Source of the DNA: CAZGLR01 sp964526635
GTDB taxonomy: Bacteria; Zixibacteria; MSB-5A5; GN15; JAAZOE01
NCBI GenBank assembly: GCA_964526635.1
Contig: CAZGLR010000026.1
Coordinates: forward strand, 1 to 31,986
Length of the DNA stretch: 31,986 bases
Direction of reading: 5' to 3'
In this document: one piece after another, positions 1-8,503 of the stretch
Position numbering within the stretch: the first letter of the stretch is position 1
Layout: every line of letters starts with the position of its first letter
Translations under genes and position numbers: made by a program
Notes under the pieces: generated by a model
What the model was told of the DNA's origin: nothing
What the model saw: only the letters and a program-made list of their open reading frames with translations
Databases searched by the model: none

Positions 1-239
1 GGACAGGCGGGTGATTTCCTTTAGCCCTCGACCGCCATTAAAAGTGTATGTTTTTGCCGCTGTAAAATGTCGCCCGATATGGTTATACGACAAAGTAAGG
101 GCATCAAGAATTCGACGGATTAACCGATATGCTGAGAGTAGATTATGTAAATGGGACCTCGCCTTCTGCCTGTTGCAGCGAGTGAGCATCGCAGGGGCAC
201 AAGCAACAACGACTGCTGAAAGACACGTTACAGGCGTTT

Positions 240-1232
240 ATGACCATTTGGACACTATCGCTGATTACAGTACGGCAGTATCGCCATATGCTGGTCGCAT
301 TGGTCTGCTCTGCCTTTCTGCTGACAGCGTTGGTCCCCACGACTGGCGCAGCCGGACCGAAAAAAATCGCCATCATTTCCATCGATGAAGAACCTAATAC
401 CCTGCGCACGATCAAGGGCGTGAAGGCGTCGATAACCAGGTATGGGCTGGAGCCGGCGTATAATGAAGTAATTTTCACCGGAAATCCCGACATTGACAAC
501 GACGCTATCGCCACCCTGCGCTCATTCAATCCGGATATTATCGTTACCGTCGGATCATATGCCACAGCCCGGGCGTCGCAGGAATTTCCGAACAAGCCGA
601 TTGTTTTCGCCACTGTTATCAATCCGCAATCATCGGGCTTCGTGGCTGCCCTGGATCGGCCCGGAGGCAATATTACCGGCGCCGCTTTGGATATCCCGCC
701 TGATATCCAGTTTAAATATTTCGCCCAGGTCGTCGGTGACATCAAGAAAATGGGAGTGCTCTATAGCAAAGAAACCGAGAATATCATCCGCCAGGCCACG
801 ATTGCGGCCCGGCAGCTTGGTATCGAGCTGATCGCCTACAAGATAAAAAGCGAAAGAGAAATTCCCGGTGCGATCGACTCGCTCTGCCAGTCAACGCAGG
901 CGCTCTGGTCGGTAGCCGATCAAACCATCTACACCCCGCATTCAACCCAGTACATAATCTTACAGACGCTTCGTCACGGTATCCCGCTGATGGGCTTCTC
1001 CCAGAGCCTGGTAGAAGCCGGCGGCTTATTCACGCTCGATTTCGATTTCAAGGATATCGGCCGCCAGGCCGGCGAGATCGCCGTCCGCGTCTTATCAGGA
1101 AGCGATCCGGGGGCAATTTCCGTAACCACCCCGGGCGTGATTTACTTCAAGTACAATGCCAACACGGCTAATCAAATCGAAGTCCATATTCCGGAAGAAC
1201 TGCTGGCCATCGCCAAGGAGGTGGTGGAATGA
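240..1232 (+). CDS. ABC-type periplasmic substrate-binding protein (ABC_sub_bind/TrpX-like), orphan
   Basis: A 330-residue protein of the ABC_sub_bind (PF04392) type. These are two-lobed periplasmic binding proteins for small ligands such as amino acids. An N-terminal hydrophobic stretch ending near TTGAAGPKK looks like a signal peptide, so the mature protein should be periplasmic. Family features include the first-lobe motif NPDIIVTVGSYATA, the KPIVFATVINP strand, the GGNITGAALDIPP segment, and the C-terminal GGLFTLDFDFKDIGRQAGE block. ATG 240 was used; ATG 288 would also leave a signal peptide. The stop overlaps the start of the following histidine kinase in an ATGA (1229-1232). No ABC permease or ATPase gene is next to it, which suggests a ligand-sensing role with the kinase rather than transport. 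The family call is fairly sure; the ligand is unknown. Confidence 0.85.
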   Translation: MTIWTLSLITVRQYRHMLVALVCSAFLLTALVPTTGAAGPKKIAIISIDEEPNTLRTIKGVKASITRYGLEPAYNEVIFTGNPDIDNDAIATLRSFNPDIIVTVGSYATARASQEFPNKPIVFATVINPQSSGFVAALDRPGGNITGAALDIPPDIQFKYFAQVVGDIKKMGVLYSKETENIIRQATIAARQLGIELIAYKIKSEREIPGAIDSLCQSTQALWSVADQTIYTPHSTQYIILQTLRHGIPLMGFSQSLVEAGGLFTLDFDFKDIGRQAGEIAVRVLSGSDPGAISVTTPGVIYFKYNANTANQIEVHIPEELLAIAKEVVE

Positions 1233-2893
1233 GCTTCTTCCTGCGACTCACACAGGGCAGCCTGCGGCTTAAATTCGTGCTGATTATTTCGCTGTTTATC
1301 TTTGTCAGCGGGTCCCTGCTGTCCTATTACCTGATTTCCAAACAGATCCGGGCAGCCGAACAGAGCCTGATCAACAAGGGTTCGGCACTTATTAAGGTGC
1401 TGGCCTCAAACTGCGAATATGGCGTCGTCATCGAGAATGAATATGTCCTCGATGAACTCATCAGCGCCACCGCACAATCAGAAGACATAATCTACATTCA
1501 GGTGCAAAACCTGAAGGGTGAAGTACTGGCTTTCAGATCCCAGGATGGGGTCGAGATACCCGGTCGGTTACCGGCGGGCCACAAGGTCGATTCGTTGATT
1601 CAACGAAAAATCTACCTGCCCGATCGCAAACAGGAACTGTATGACCTCAGCTATCCGGTCGTGACGTCGAAATCGATGGTCTCCCGCGAAAACCTTGGGT
1701 CGGTCGGGCGGCAGCATGGCCACATCGTGACCGAGGCGATCGGCAGTGTCCGTGTGGGAGTCTCAATCGCCAACACCATGGATGAGGTCCGGCGCAATGT
1801 CCTCGGTGCGGTCATTATAATTATGCTGGTGATGGCGATAACCATCCTGCTCACCTACAGTTTTGTGAAAATCGTCGTCAAACCGATCGAATCGCTGGCC
1901 GAGGCGTCCAATCGTATCGCTCAGGGTGACCTGACAGTCGATCTCGACATCTCCGGCAAGGATGAAATCAGCCAGTTGGCGCTGGCGTTTTCGAGCATGG
2001 TGTCTTCATTGAAAGAATCACGACGCGAAATCGAAAATTACAACCGGACGCTGGAAGCCAAGATTATCGAACGGACCCGGGAACTCGAAGAAGCCCAGTC
2101 GCAATTAATTCAATCCGAGAAGATGGCTGCGGTCGGCCAGCTATCGGCCGGGGTGGCGCATGAGCTCAATAATCCGCTCGGCGGCATACTCGGATATGCC
2201 CAGTACACACTGGAAAAAATGAATCGCAAGGTTTTCGCCGAATTGAATGAAAAGGATTTCGAATCCTACAAAAAGTACCTCAGGGATATTGAAACGCAGA
2301 CGCGTCGCTGCAAGGCAATTGTACAGAATCTGCTGAAATTCTCCCGCTCGTCGGCCAAGATCGATATGACCGATATCGACATCAATGAAGCATTGCTGGA
2401 AACGATCAGCCTGATCGAGCATCAGATGAGCATGCACAAGGTTAAGTTGACAACCGACCTGCAGGAAAACATCCCGACCGCGCGAGCCAATTCCGGCATG
2501 CTCCAGCAGGTCTTCACCAATATCATCATCAATGCCCTGCACGCCATGAGCGACGGCGGCAACCTGATAGTCTCCACCCGTCACAGCGGAGAACTTGGCG
2601 AATTCGCAGGCGTTGTGGAGATCAGTATCACCGACAGCGGCTGCGGCATACCTTCGGAAATCCAGAAAAACATCTTCGAACCATTTTTCACCACCAAACC
2701 GGTTGGCAAAGGCACCGGCCTGGGCCTGTCGGTCAGCTATGGTATCATCAAGGAACACGGTGGCGAGATCAAGGTAGAATCAGTGGAAGACTGCGGAACC
2801 ACGTTTACGATCATTCTTCCCCTTGAGAAATCCGAGGTAGGGGCCGATACAACCAGTGAACCCTCTAAAGATACGGCAGGAGATCGCACGTAA
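1229..2893 (+). CDS. Membrane sensor histidine kinase (HAMP-HisKA-HATPase_c)
   Basis: A 554-residue transmembrane sensor kinase. TM1 lies at about residues 14-36. An extracytoplasmic sensor region of about 150 residues follows, containing an ASNCEYGVVIENEYVLDEL stretch that may be CHASE8-like (uncertain). TM2 lies at about 190-213. A HAMP domain (VVKPIESLAEASNRIAQGDL) and a short coiled coil lead into HisKA, with phospho-acceptor His311 in GVAHELNNPLGG. The catalytic domain has an N box (NIIINALHAM), a G1 box (ITDSGCGIP), an F box (FEPFFTTKP) and a G2 box (GKGTGLGLSVS), all intact. The start shares an ATGA with the stop of the upstream binding protein, so the two are probably translated together. 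The receivers that follow are likely phosphorylation targets. Confidence 0.93.
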   Translation: MSFFLRLTQGSLRLKFVLIISLFIFVSGSLLSYYLISKQIRAAEQSLINKGSALIKVLASNCEYGVVIENEYVLDELISATAQSEDIIYIQVQNLKGEVLAFRSQDGVEIPGRLPAGHKVDSLIQRKIYLPDRKQELYDLSYPVVTSKSMVSRENLGSVGRQHGHIVTEAIGSVRVGVSIANTMDEVRRNVLGAVIIIMLVMAITILLTYSFVKIVVKPIESLAEASNRIAQGDLTVDLDISGKDEISQLALAFSSMVSSLKESRREIENYNRTLEAKIIERTRELEEAQSQLIQSEKMAAVGQLSAGVAHELNNPLGGILGYAQYTLEKMNRKVFAELNEKDFESYKKYLRDIETQTRRCKAIVQNLLKFSRSSAKIDMTDIDINEALLETISLIEHQMSMHKVKLTTDLQENIPTARANSGMLQQVFTNIIINALHAMSDGGNLIVSTRHSGELGEFAGVVEISITDSGCGIPSEIQKNIFEPFFTTKPVGKGTGLGLSVSYGIIKEHGGEIKVESVEDCGTTFTIILPLEKSEVGADTTSEPSKDTAGDRT

Positions 2894-2894
2894 C

Positions 2895-3257
2895 ATGGGA
2901 AGTCAGACGCGCATATTAGTCGTTGACGATGAAGATGTCATCCGCGAATTCGTATCGGAAGTACTGGAGGACTATGATGTCGAACTGGCGGTCAATGGTC
3001 AGGACGCGATCGACAAGATTCCATCGTCCCTGCCGGATCTGATTATAACCGACATCAAGATGCCGGTTAAAAGCGGTGACGAGGTCATTCGCTTCGCCAA
3101 GCGTTTTGACAGCCGGATTCCGATTATCGTTATCACCGGCTATACCTCGCTTGATATCGCCAATGAATGTGTCCGCCTGGGCGCCGATGGCTTCCTGTCG
3201 AAACCATTTACCATCGCCCAGCTGCGCAGCGAAGTTGAGAAATTTATAGAGGCATAA
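2895..3257 (+). CDS. Single-domain response regulator (CheY-like)
   Basis: A 120-residue stand-alone receiver with no output domain. The acidic pocket is D11-D12, the predicted phospho-acceptor is D53 in LIITDIKMP, the switch residue is T81 in VITGY, and the conserved lysine is K103 in LSKPF. The start was placed at ATG 2895, one base after the kinase stop and with AGGAGA about a dozen bases upstream. A longer in-frame GTG at 2856 would overlap the kinase gene and has no ribosome-binding site. Known single-domain receivers act by protein contact or as phosphorelay intermediates, so signal output must come from another protein. Confidence 0.92.
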   Translation: MGSQTRILVVDDEDVIREFVSEVLEDYDVELAVNGQDAIDKIPSSLPDLIITDIKMPVKSGDEVIRFAKRFDSRIPIIVITGYTSLDIANECVRLGADGFLSKPFTIAQLRSEVEKFIEA

Positions 3258-3258
3258 C

Positions 3259-3669
3259 ATGCAGCCACAACAGGAAGATTCAAACGTGGACAAACACCGT
3301 ATCCTGGTCATCGACGATGCACCCGTGATCCGGGAAATGCTGATTGAGGTATTGTCTGATGACGGTTATATCGTGGATACGGCTGTCGACGGTGAAAAGG
3401 GTGCGGCCGCGGCGCTGGAAGCTGACTTCAGTGTTATCATCTGCGACGTCCATATGCCTCGCATGAATGGTCTGGAGACAGTCCGCGAGATTATTTCTCA
3501 CAAACCGGATGCAAAAATTATCCTGACCGACAGCTATCCTGACAAACTGGCCAACCAGGCGCGCCGCGAGGGCGCCCTGATGTGTCTCCAGAAGCCATTT
3601 GAAGTTAATGAATTGCGGGACCTGCTGCGGCGCCTTATCGCCGGGGAGAACGTAACAGTTGGCAGATAA
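3259..3669 (+). CDS. Single-domain response regulator with altered switch motif
   Basis: A 136-residue receiver-only protein with the start one base after the previous stop. The acidic pocket is D19-D20, the phospho-acceptor is D63 in VIICDVHMPRMNG, and the lysine is K112 in CLQKPFE. The usual T-G-Y/F motif after beta-4 is replaced by T90-D91-S92 (IILTDSYPDK), an unusual acidic residue next to the switch threonine. A short polar N-terminal extension precedes the domain; GTG 3286 is an alternative start that would remove it. The end overlaps the TTG start of the next gene. Likely receives phosphate from one of the two kinases of this cluster. Confidence 0.9.
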   Translation: MQPQQEDSNVDKHRILVIDDAPVIREMLIEVLSDDGYIVDTAVDGEKGAAAALEADFSVIICDVHMPRMNGLETVREIISHKPDAKIILTDSYPDKLANQARREGALMCLQKPFEVNELRDLLRRLIAGENVTVGR

Positions 3670-5368
3670 TGATTCCATCCCCCGGGCCCGAATCCTGGTG
3701 GTCGACGACGAACAAATCGTGCTCAATCTCGTCGAAGACACACTGACCGACGAGGGCTATGACATCATAACCACGTCCTCGGCCCTGCAGGCGGTGGAAC
3801 TGGCCAAAGAACATCCGTTCGATTTCATCCTGACCGATATCCGTATGCCGGAGATGAACGGTATCGAACTGGTCAAGGAGATTCACAGTATTGCCCCGAC
3901 GATGGGCGTTATCTTCATGACCGGGTATGCCAATCTCGACACCGCCAAGCAGGCTATTAAAGAGGGCGCCTATGATTACATCATGAAGCCGTTCGAGCTT
4001 TCGGAAATTCGCCAGGCGATTTCCCGAGCGGTGGAACAGAAGGAAAGCGCGACCCAGGCGACCCTGTCGCAGGAGCTCAACAAAATCACTGACCTGTCCA
4101 ATTTAATTTACGCCACCGATGATTTGGCTTCGCTGTTACAATTGTCCCTGTCTTTCGCTATCGTACAGAGCGGTGCGGCCAACGGGATAATTTTCTATTA
4201 TGACGCCAAAGCCGAACAGATTGTGATTCTTAAGGGAACCAAAACACCCTCGCCGACACCTGATGAAACACGTCTGCCATTGCCGGTTGACGAATGGAAT
4301 GCAACCCCGGATATCGCTGAACCGGGTGTCATTACCGACGAATCCACCCATCCCCTCTATGGCACCAGTGTGTTCAAAGAGCACCACCAATCCTTCTGTC
4401 TCAAAAACAGCCATGACTGCAGCAGGTGCGCCATTATCGTCCCGCTCAAACGCGGCACACAGCGGATCGGGGCGCTGATGCTGATGCGTAAGGTGGAAGA
4501 CTATGAATTGCGGAGCAGCGATCGCCAGCTCTTGAGCTTTATTTCCAGCCAGTTGACGATATCACTGGAAAACCTTCGACTACTCGAGGATTCCCGCGAA
4601 GCCTACGCCCGCCTGGAATATCTCCAGGACCAGACCCTGCAGCTTGAAAAGATGGCCACTCGCGGCCAGATGTCGGCTGAAATCGGACATGAACTCAACA
4701 ACTATCTCGGGGTGGTCGTCGCTAATTTCCAGCTCATGGAACACCGCCTGCGCAAGGGTGTCACCGAGGGACTCGAACGGTTCACCGAATCGATTCAGGA
4801 ACACCTTGAAAAAATCAGCCGTTTTACCAAGGGCCTGATGGATTATTCGTCATTGCAGAAAGCTACCTATAAGGAGCATGATATCAATCTGCTCTTATCC
4901 CGTATTGTCGAATTTTTGCGGCCGCAGAAACGGTTCCGTGAATTCGACGTCACCATGGAAACCAAAGAGGACACACTGGTAGTGGAAATCGATCAGGGCC
5001 TGATCGAACAGGTGCTGTATAATTTGCTCAACAACGCCGCCGATGCCTCCTGCGATGCCCCGCTCAAGAAAATTGAAATCCAGACAGAAGCGGTGTCATC
5101 GCAGTTGATCCGACTGAAAATCAGCGATCACGGCAGCGGTATCGCACCCGATAAACTCGAAAAACTCTTTAAGGAAAAATTCACGACCAAGGAGCATGGT
5201 CACGGGATCGGGCTGGTGGTATGCAAGAATATTATAGATAAGCACAACGGCCGCATTACGGTAGATTCACAACTCAATCAGGGCACTACTTTTATTATCG
5301 ATTTACCCGTTGTTCATGAAGCCACCGGACACCCGGTTTCGGCCGAAGAGACCTCCGAAACGATCTGA
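3659..5368 (+). CDS. Soluble hybrid: receiver-GAF-histidine kinase
   Basis: A 569-residue cytoplasmic protein without membrane segments. Residues 8-125 are a receiver with D16-D17, phospho-acceptor D60 in ILTDIRMPEMNG, T88 and K110. Residues about 140-305 look like a GAF domain and carry a CX6CX2C cluster (Cys247, Cys254, Cys257). A coiled linker leads to a HisKA-like helix with His344 in EIGHELNNYLG. The ATPase domain has an N box (NLLNNAADAS), a G1 box (ISDHGSGIA), FTTKEHGHGIGL and a C-terminal GTTFIIDLP strand. TTG 3659 was chosen as start: GGGGAGA lies about ten bases upstream, and it overlaps the preceding receiver by 11 bp. The receiver at the N terminus suggests its kinase is controlled by upstream phosphorylation plus a cytoplasmic or redox cue; this is an inference. 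Confidence 0.9.
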   Translation: MADNDSIPRARILVVDDEQIVLNLVEDTLTDEGYDIITTSSALQAVELAKEHPFDFILTDIRMPEMNGIELVKEIHSIAPTMGVIFMTGYANLDTAKQAIKEGAYDYIMKPFELSEIRQAISRAVEQKESATQATLSQELNKITDLSNLIYATDDLASLLQLSLSFAIVQSGAANGIIFYYDAKAEQIVILKGTKTPSPTPDETRLPLPVDEWNATPDIAEPGVITDESTHPLYGTSVFKEHHQSFCLKNSHDCSRCAIIVPLKRGTQRIGALMLMRKVEDYELRSSDRQLLSFISSQLTISLENLRLLEDSREAYARLEYLQDQTLQLEKMATRGQMSAEIGHELNNYLGVVVANFQLMEHRLRKGVTEGLERFTESIQEHLEKISRFTKGLMDYSSLQKATYKEHDINLLLSRIVEFLRPQKRFREFDVTMETKEDTLVVEIDQGLIEQVLYNLLNNAADASCDAPLKKIEIQTEAVSSQLIRLKISDHGSGIAPDKLEKLFKEKFTTKEHGHGIGLVVCKNIIDKHNGRITVDSQLNQGTTFIIDLPVVHEATGHPVSAEETSETI

Positions 5369-5369
5369 A

Positions 5370-5738
5370 TCACTTCTCCAGCACCGCCTCGACCGCGTCC
5401 TGCAGTTGGTCGATTCGATACGGTTTAGTAAGATAACCATCGGCCGACATAGCGCGCAGTTTATCATCGCCCATCTCGGTCTCACCGCTGGATAGAATCA
5501 CCTTCAGACCCGGTTTGACATTCTTTAATTCGCGAATAGTCTCGACACCACTGAGCCCCGGCATAATCAGGTCTATAATCGCCAGATCAATTTTCTCAGC
5601 ATGTTTTCGGCAGGCGTCGACCGCCTCCCGGCCGCTTTCGGCAACTATACTTTCGAAACCAAGTCGGCCCAGAATTTTTGACAACAGATCTCGGATTATT
5701 TCTTCATCGTCGGCAACGAGAACGGCTCGTTTGGCCAT
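5370..5738 (-). CDS. Single-domain response regulator, convergent
   Basis: A 122-residue receiver-only protein. The acidic pocket is D10-D11, the phospho-acceptor is D56 in LAIIDLIMPGLSG, the switch position is S83-S84 (ILSSGE), and the lysine is K105 in LTKPY. ATG 5738 was chosen because it is preceded by a GGGGGAT ribosome-binding site; the frame can be extended upstream but that extension does not look like receiver sequence. Its stop is separated from the stop of the convergent hybrid kinase by a single base and no terminator is visible between them. It probably belongs functionally to the same phosphorelay, though its opposite orientation means separate transcription. Confidence 0.88.
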   Translation of the reverse strand: MAKRAVLVADDEEIIRDLLSKILGRLGFESIVAESGREAVDACRKHAEKIDLAIIDLIMPGLSGVETIRELKNVKPGLKVILSSGETEMGDDKLRAMSADGYLTKPYRIDQLQDAVEAVLEK

Positions 5739-5902
5739 GCAGATCCCCCAGTCAGCATCCGGGCCATGATGTCGGTGTGAGAGGTGAACTCCCCGGAATA
5801 CTAATAAATGATGTTTGAGCACTCTCTGTTATTCAACATACGAATATTTAAACCTTTACAAAAGATAAATTCTGTTAATAGTTTAGGTTGGCAGCTTACA
5901 TT

Positions 5903-7302
5903 ATGGACAGGGATATATCAAAACGGTCACATGAAAAGACCACCGTCGCTCTGACTTCGATCCTGGCTTCGGCGCTTATGATTGTCGGGAAGGCGAGTGT
6001 GGGTATTATTACCGGATCGTTATCCATACTCACCGATGCGCTCCATTCCCTTCTGGATATGGGGGCTTCGATTATAACCTACTTCGCCGTCAAAATCTCC
6101 GACAAGCCGGCCGATGATGAGCATCATTTCGGCCATGGCAAAGTGGAATCGCTGGCCGCCCTGATTCAGGTCATGATGCTCGTTCTCACCTGCGGCGTGA
6201 TTGCCTGGGAAGCCGCCTCGCGGCTTATCTCAGGACATTTTGGTTTTGAGCCATCAATCTGGGCCTATGNNNNNNNNNNTATGGCGTCATATTCGGGTCG
6301 ATCATCATTGACATCACCCGGGTTCGGGCGTTAAAGAAGGTTGCCAGGAAGTATCACAGCCAGGCCCTGGCTGCCGATGCCCTGAATTTCTCCACCGATA
6401 TTCTCTCATCACTGGTTGTATTGTTCGGGATTACGGCCGTTCAGTTCGGCTTTCCCTGGGCCGATCCGGCGGCGGCGCTTGGGGTCGTGGTCTTTATTGT
6501 CTTTGCGGCGCTGCGCATGGGCCGGGAAGCAGTGGCGGTACTGCTGGATCAGGCGCCGGCGGAAACCGAAAACGATATCCGTCGGGCCCTGTCGGTCTTT
6601 CCCGATATTCGCCAAATTCGAAGGTTACGGGTGCGCAGCGATGGCCGCTACACTTTTGCCGATGTCCAGCTCGATGTCGATCGATCGTTGTCGTTTGCCC
6701 GGGCGGCCAGTTTAAAAGAGGAGATTCATGATCATCTTGTCTCCCAGGTGCCCCGCGTCGACGTCACCTTTACCTTCAAGCCGGTCTCTTCTGATTCAGA
6801 GCATATCGCCGATACCGTCCGGTATGTAGTCGACTCGTTTAACCTGACAGCGCATCATCTGATCGTCAAGAAAGGCCTCGATGGCTATTTGGTTTCGATG
6901 CATATCGAGATGTCCGGAAACAAGTCTCTCGACGAAGCGCACGATATCACCACCGAAATCGCCGCTCAGATTCGCCGTACGTCCAGCACTGTGAAAAAAA
7001 TAGTCATTCACCCGGAACCCTATAAGGGCGAGCAGATTGAGACGGTCGGTGATATCAAAAATCACGACGAGTTGTCCGTAAAAGTCCGGCAGATTTGCGA
7101 GTCGTTCCCGGGCGTCGATGATTGCCATAATATCTCGATTTCCCCGCATCAGGATGGCCTGGCATTATCGGCCGATATTCGCCTCGATGGCCGCCGGCCA
7201 CTGGCGGAATCGCATCGGATATCGCATGATGTCGAAGAACGCCTGCGGCATGAACTCCCCAATTTGATATCGATTACCCTGCATCTGGAACCATGGGAAT
7301 AA
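5903..7302 (+). CDS. Cation diffusion facilitator (CDF) metal transporter, interrupted by a scaffold gap
   Basis: An inner-membrane divalent metal/proton antiporter of the CDF family. The N-terminal part has TM1 and TM2 (GSLSILTDALHSLLDMG), followed by the family signature KPADDEHHFGHGKVES. The downstream part includes HSQALAADALNFSTDILSS (TM5). A 10-N gap at 6270-6279 changes the reading frame (frame of 5903 before, frame of 6280 after), so the true missing length is unknown. The frame shift is an assembly effect, not a mutation. The cytoplasmic tail is unusually long, with three successive alpha-beta repeats of about 75 residues that each resemble the ZT_dimer domain (starting near 6590, 6810 and 7070). 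Metal-site residues differ from Zn-type YiiP: TM2 has HxxxD and TM5 has NxxxD where HxxxD is usual. The start is ATG 5903; a TTG at 5888 is in frame. Substrate metal uncertain. Confidence 0.88.
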
Positions 7303-7341
7303 CAAAAAAAACCCGCGACCTCAGATCGCGGGTTAAAAAAT
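7303..7341 (-). terminator. Rho-independent terminator for the aldolase gene
   Basis: An 8-bp perfect stem (ACCCGCGA at 7311-7318 with TCGCGGGT at 7326-7333) has a 7-nt loop. On the minus strand it is followed by a run of seven T (complement of 7304-7310). It lies between the convergent stops of the CDF transporter and fructose-bisphosphate aldolase. The right-hand flank is A-rich on the plus strand, so it fits minus-strand termination best. Confidence 0.8.
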
Positions 7342-7368
7342 CATGGTGAAAGGTGTCTCCGGTATCAA

Positions 7369-8292
7369 TTATCCCTTGCCGGCCGAGCCGAAGAGATCGA
7401 TTTTCTTGCGCATCTGCTCCATGACAGCCTTCTTTCCGGGTGCCAGGATTTTGCGCGGGTCGAACTGGCTGGGGTTTTCGGCCAGGAACTCACGAATCGC
7501 GGCCATAAAGGCCAACCGCAGATCGGTATCGATGTTGATCTTGTTGATACCGCGCTTAACCGCGTCGATATAGGCGTCGTCAGGTACCCCCATTGCTCCT
7601 TTAAGTTCAGCGCCGTATTTTTTGGCCTTCTCCTGCAGATCTTTAGGGACTCCGCTGGCGCCATGAAGCACCAGGGCTATTCCGGTACGTTTCTTGATGT
7701 CGGTGATTCGATCCATCGACAATTCCGCTTTTGATTTAAACTTGTAGGCGCCATGGCTGGTCCCGACCGCCACCGCCAGCGCGTCGCAGTTGGATTCCTT
7801 GACGAAGCGTTCGGCCTGTTCAGGATCGGTCAAAAAAGCGTCCTTTTCATCCACAACGACCTCGTCTTCGATACCGCCAAGACGGCCCAGTTCGGCCTCG
7901 ACCGCGATATGCCTGGGGTGAGCCAGGGCGGCGACTTCCTTGGTAATGCGGATGTTTTCTTCCAGTTCTTCATGTGAGGCATCGATCATCACTGACGTAA
8001 AGCCGGCGTCGATGCACATTTTGGCGTCTTCGATCGAGGCGCCGTGATCAAGGTGCAAAGCCACCGGAACAGAGACCGCTTCGGCGCCGGCTTTGATCAT
8101 GGCAATCAGGTAGTTGAGTCCGGCATATTTGATCGCGGATGTCGATGCGGCCAGAATTACCGGTGATTTCTTTTCTTCAACAACTTCGAGCGCGGCCTGG
8201 ATGAACTCGAGATTATTCACATTGAATTGAGCGATGGCGTAGTTTTCAGCCACCGCCTTTTCGTACATATCGATTAGCGATGCCAGCGGCAT
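7369..8292 (-). CDS. fba: Class II fructose-bisphosphate aldolase
   Basis: A 307-residue zinc-dependent aldolase that interconverts fructose-1,6-bisphosphate with glyceraldehyde-3-phosphate and dihydroxyacetone phosphate in glycolysis and gluconeogenesis. Signatures are the N-terminal FNVNNLEFIQA, the zinc histidine in VALHLDHGAS, the catalytic loop region VEAELGRLGG with the following EDEVVVDEKDAFLTDP, the zinc and phosphate-binding VGTSHGAYKF, LVLHGASGVP, and the C-terminal KINIDTDLRLAF. ATG 8292 was chosen because a strong GGAAGGAG ribosome-binding site lies just upstream; an in-frame ATG ten codons earlier is less likely. The gene stands alone on the minus strand with its own terminator. 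Length and motifs are normal. Confidence 0.96.
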   Translation of the reverse strand: MPLASLIDMYEKAVAENYAIAQFNVNNLEFIQAALEVVEEKKSPVILAASTSAIKYAGLNYLIAMIKAGAEAVSVPVALHLDHGASIEDAKMCIDAGFTSVMIDASHEELEENIRITKEVAALAHPRHIAVEAELGRLGGIEDEVVVDEKDAFLTDPEQAERFVKESNCDALAVAVGTSHGAYKFKSKAELSMDRITDIKKRTGIALVLHGASGVPKDLQEKAKKYGAELKGAMGVPDDAYIDAVKRGINKINIDTDLRLAFMAAIREFLAENPSQFDPRKILAPGKKAVMEQMRKKIDLFGSAGKG

Positions 8293-8503
8293 ATGAAACT
8301 CCTTCCTCCCGATTGAAATCACTCCACGGGATAAGCCTATATATATCGTTATAGTGCGCCCAAAAAAACAAAAACTATATCATTTGGCAATCGTTTTGTC
8401 AGTCCTACAGCAATACGACGCCTATTCGGAATTATTAACAGAAATCTAACGGGAAAATCGGTTTCGGGCGAAGCTGAACAGCCTTTTTGCCGTATAATAC
8501 AAT

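Noticed and set aside
143..745. Minus-strand ORF of about 200 codons over the binding-protein gene
   Set aside because: It is antisense to a well-supported gene, and its translation shows no domain, signal or ribosome-binding site.
2856..2894. GTG 2856 as the start of the first single receiver
   Set aside because: It overlaps the kinase gene and has no ribosome-binding site; ATG 2895 has AGGAGA upstream and gives the normal receiver N terminus.
6270..6279. Frameshift or pseudogene in the CDF transporter
   Set aside because: The frame change coincides with ten N of a scaffold gap, and both sides match one continuous CDF protein.
8493..8498. TATAAT as the promoter of the DUF4159 gene
   Set aside because: It is only six bases from the ATG and has no matching -35 box; kept only as a remark on a possible near-leaderless start.
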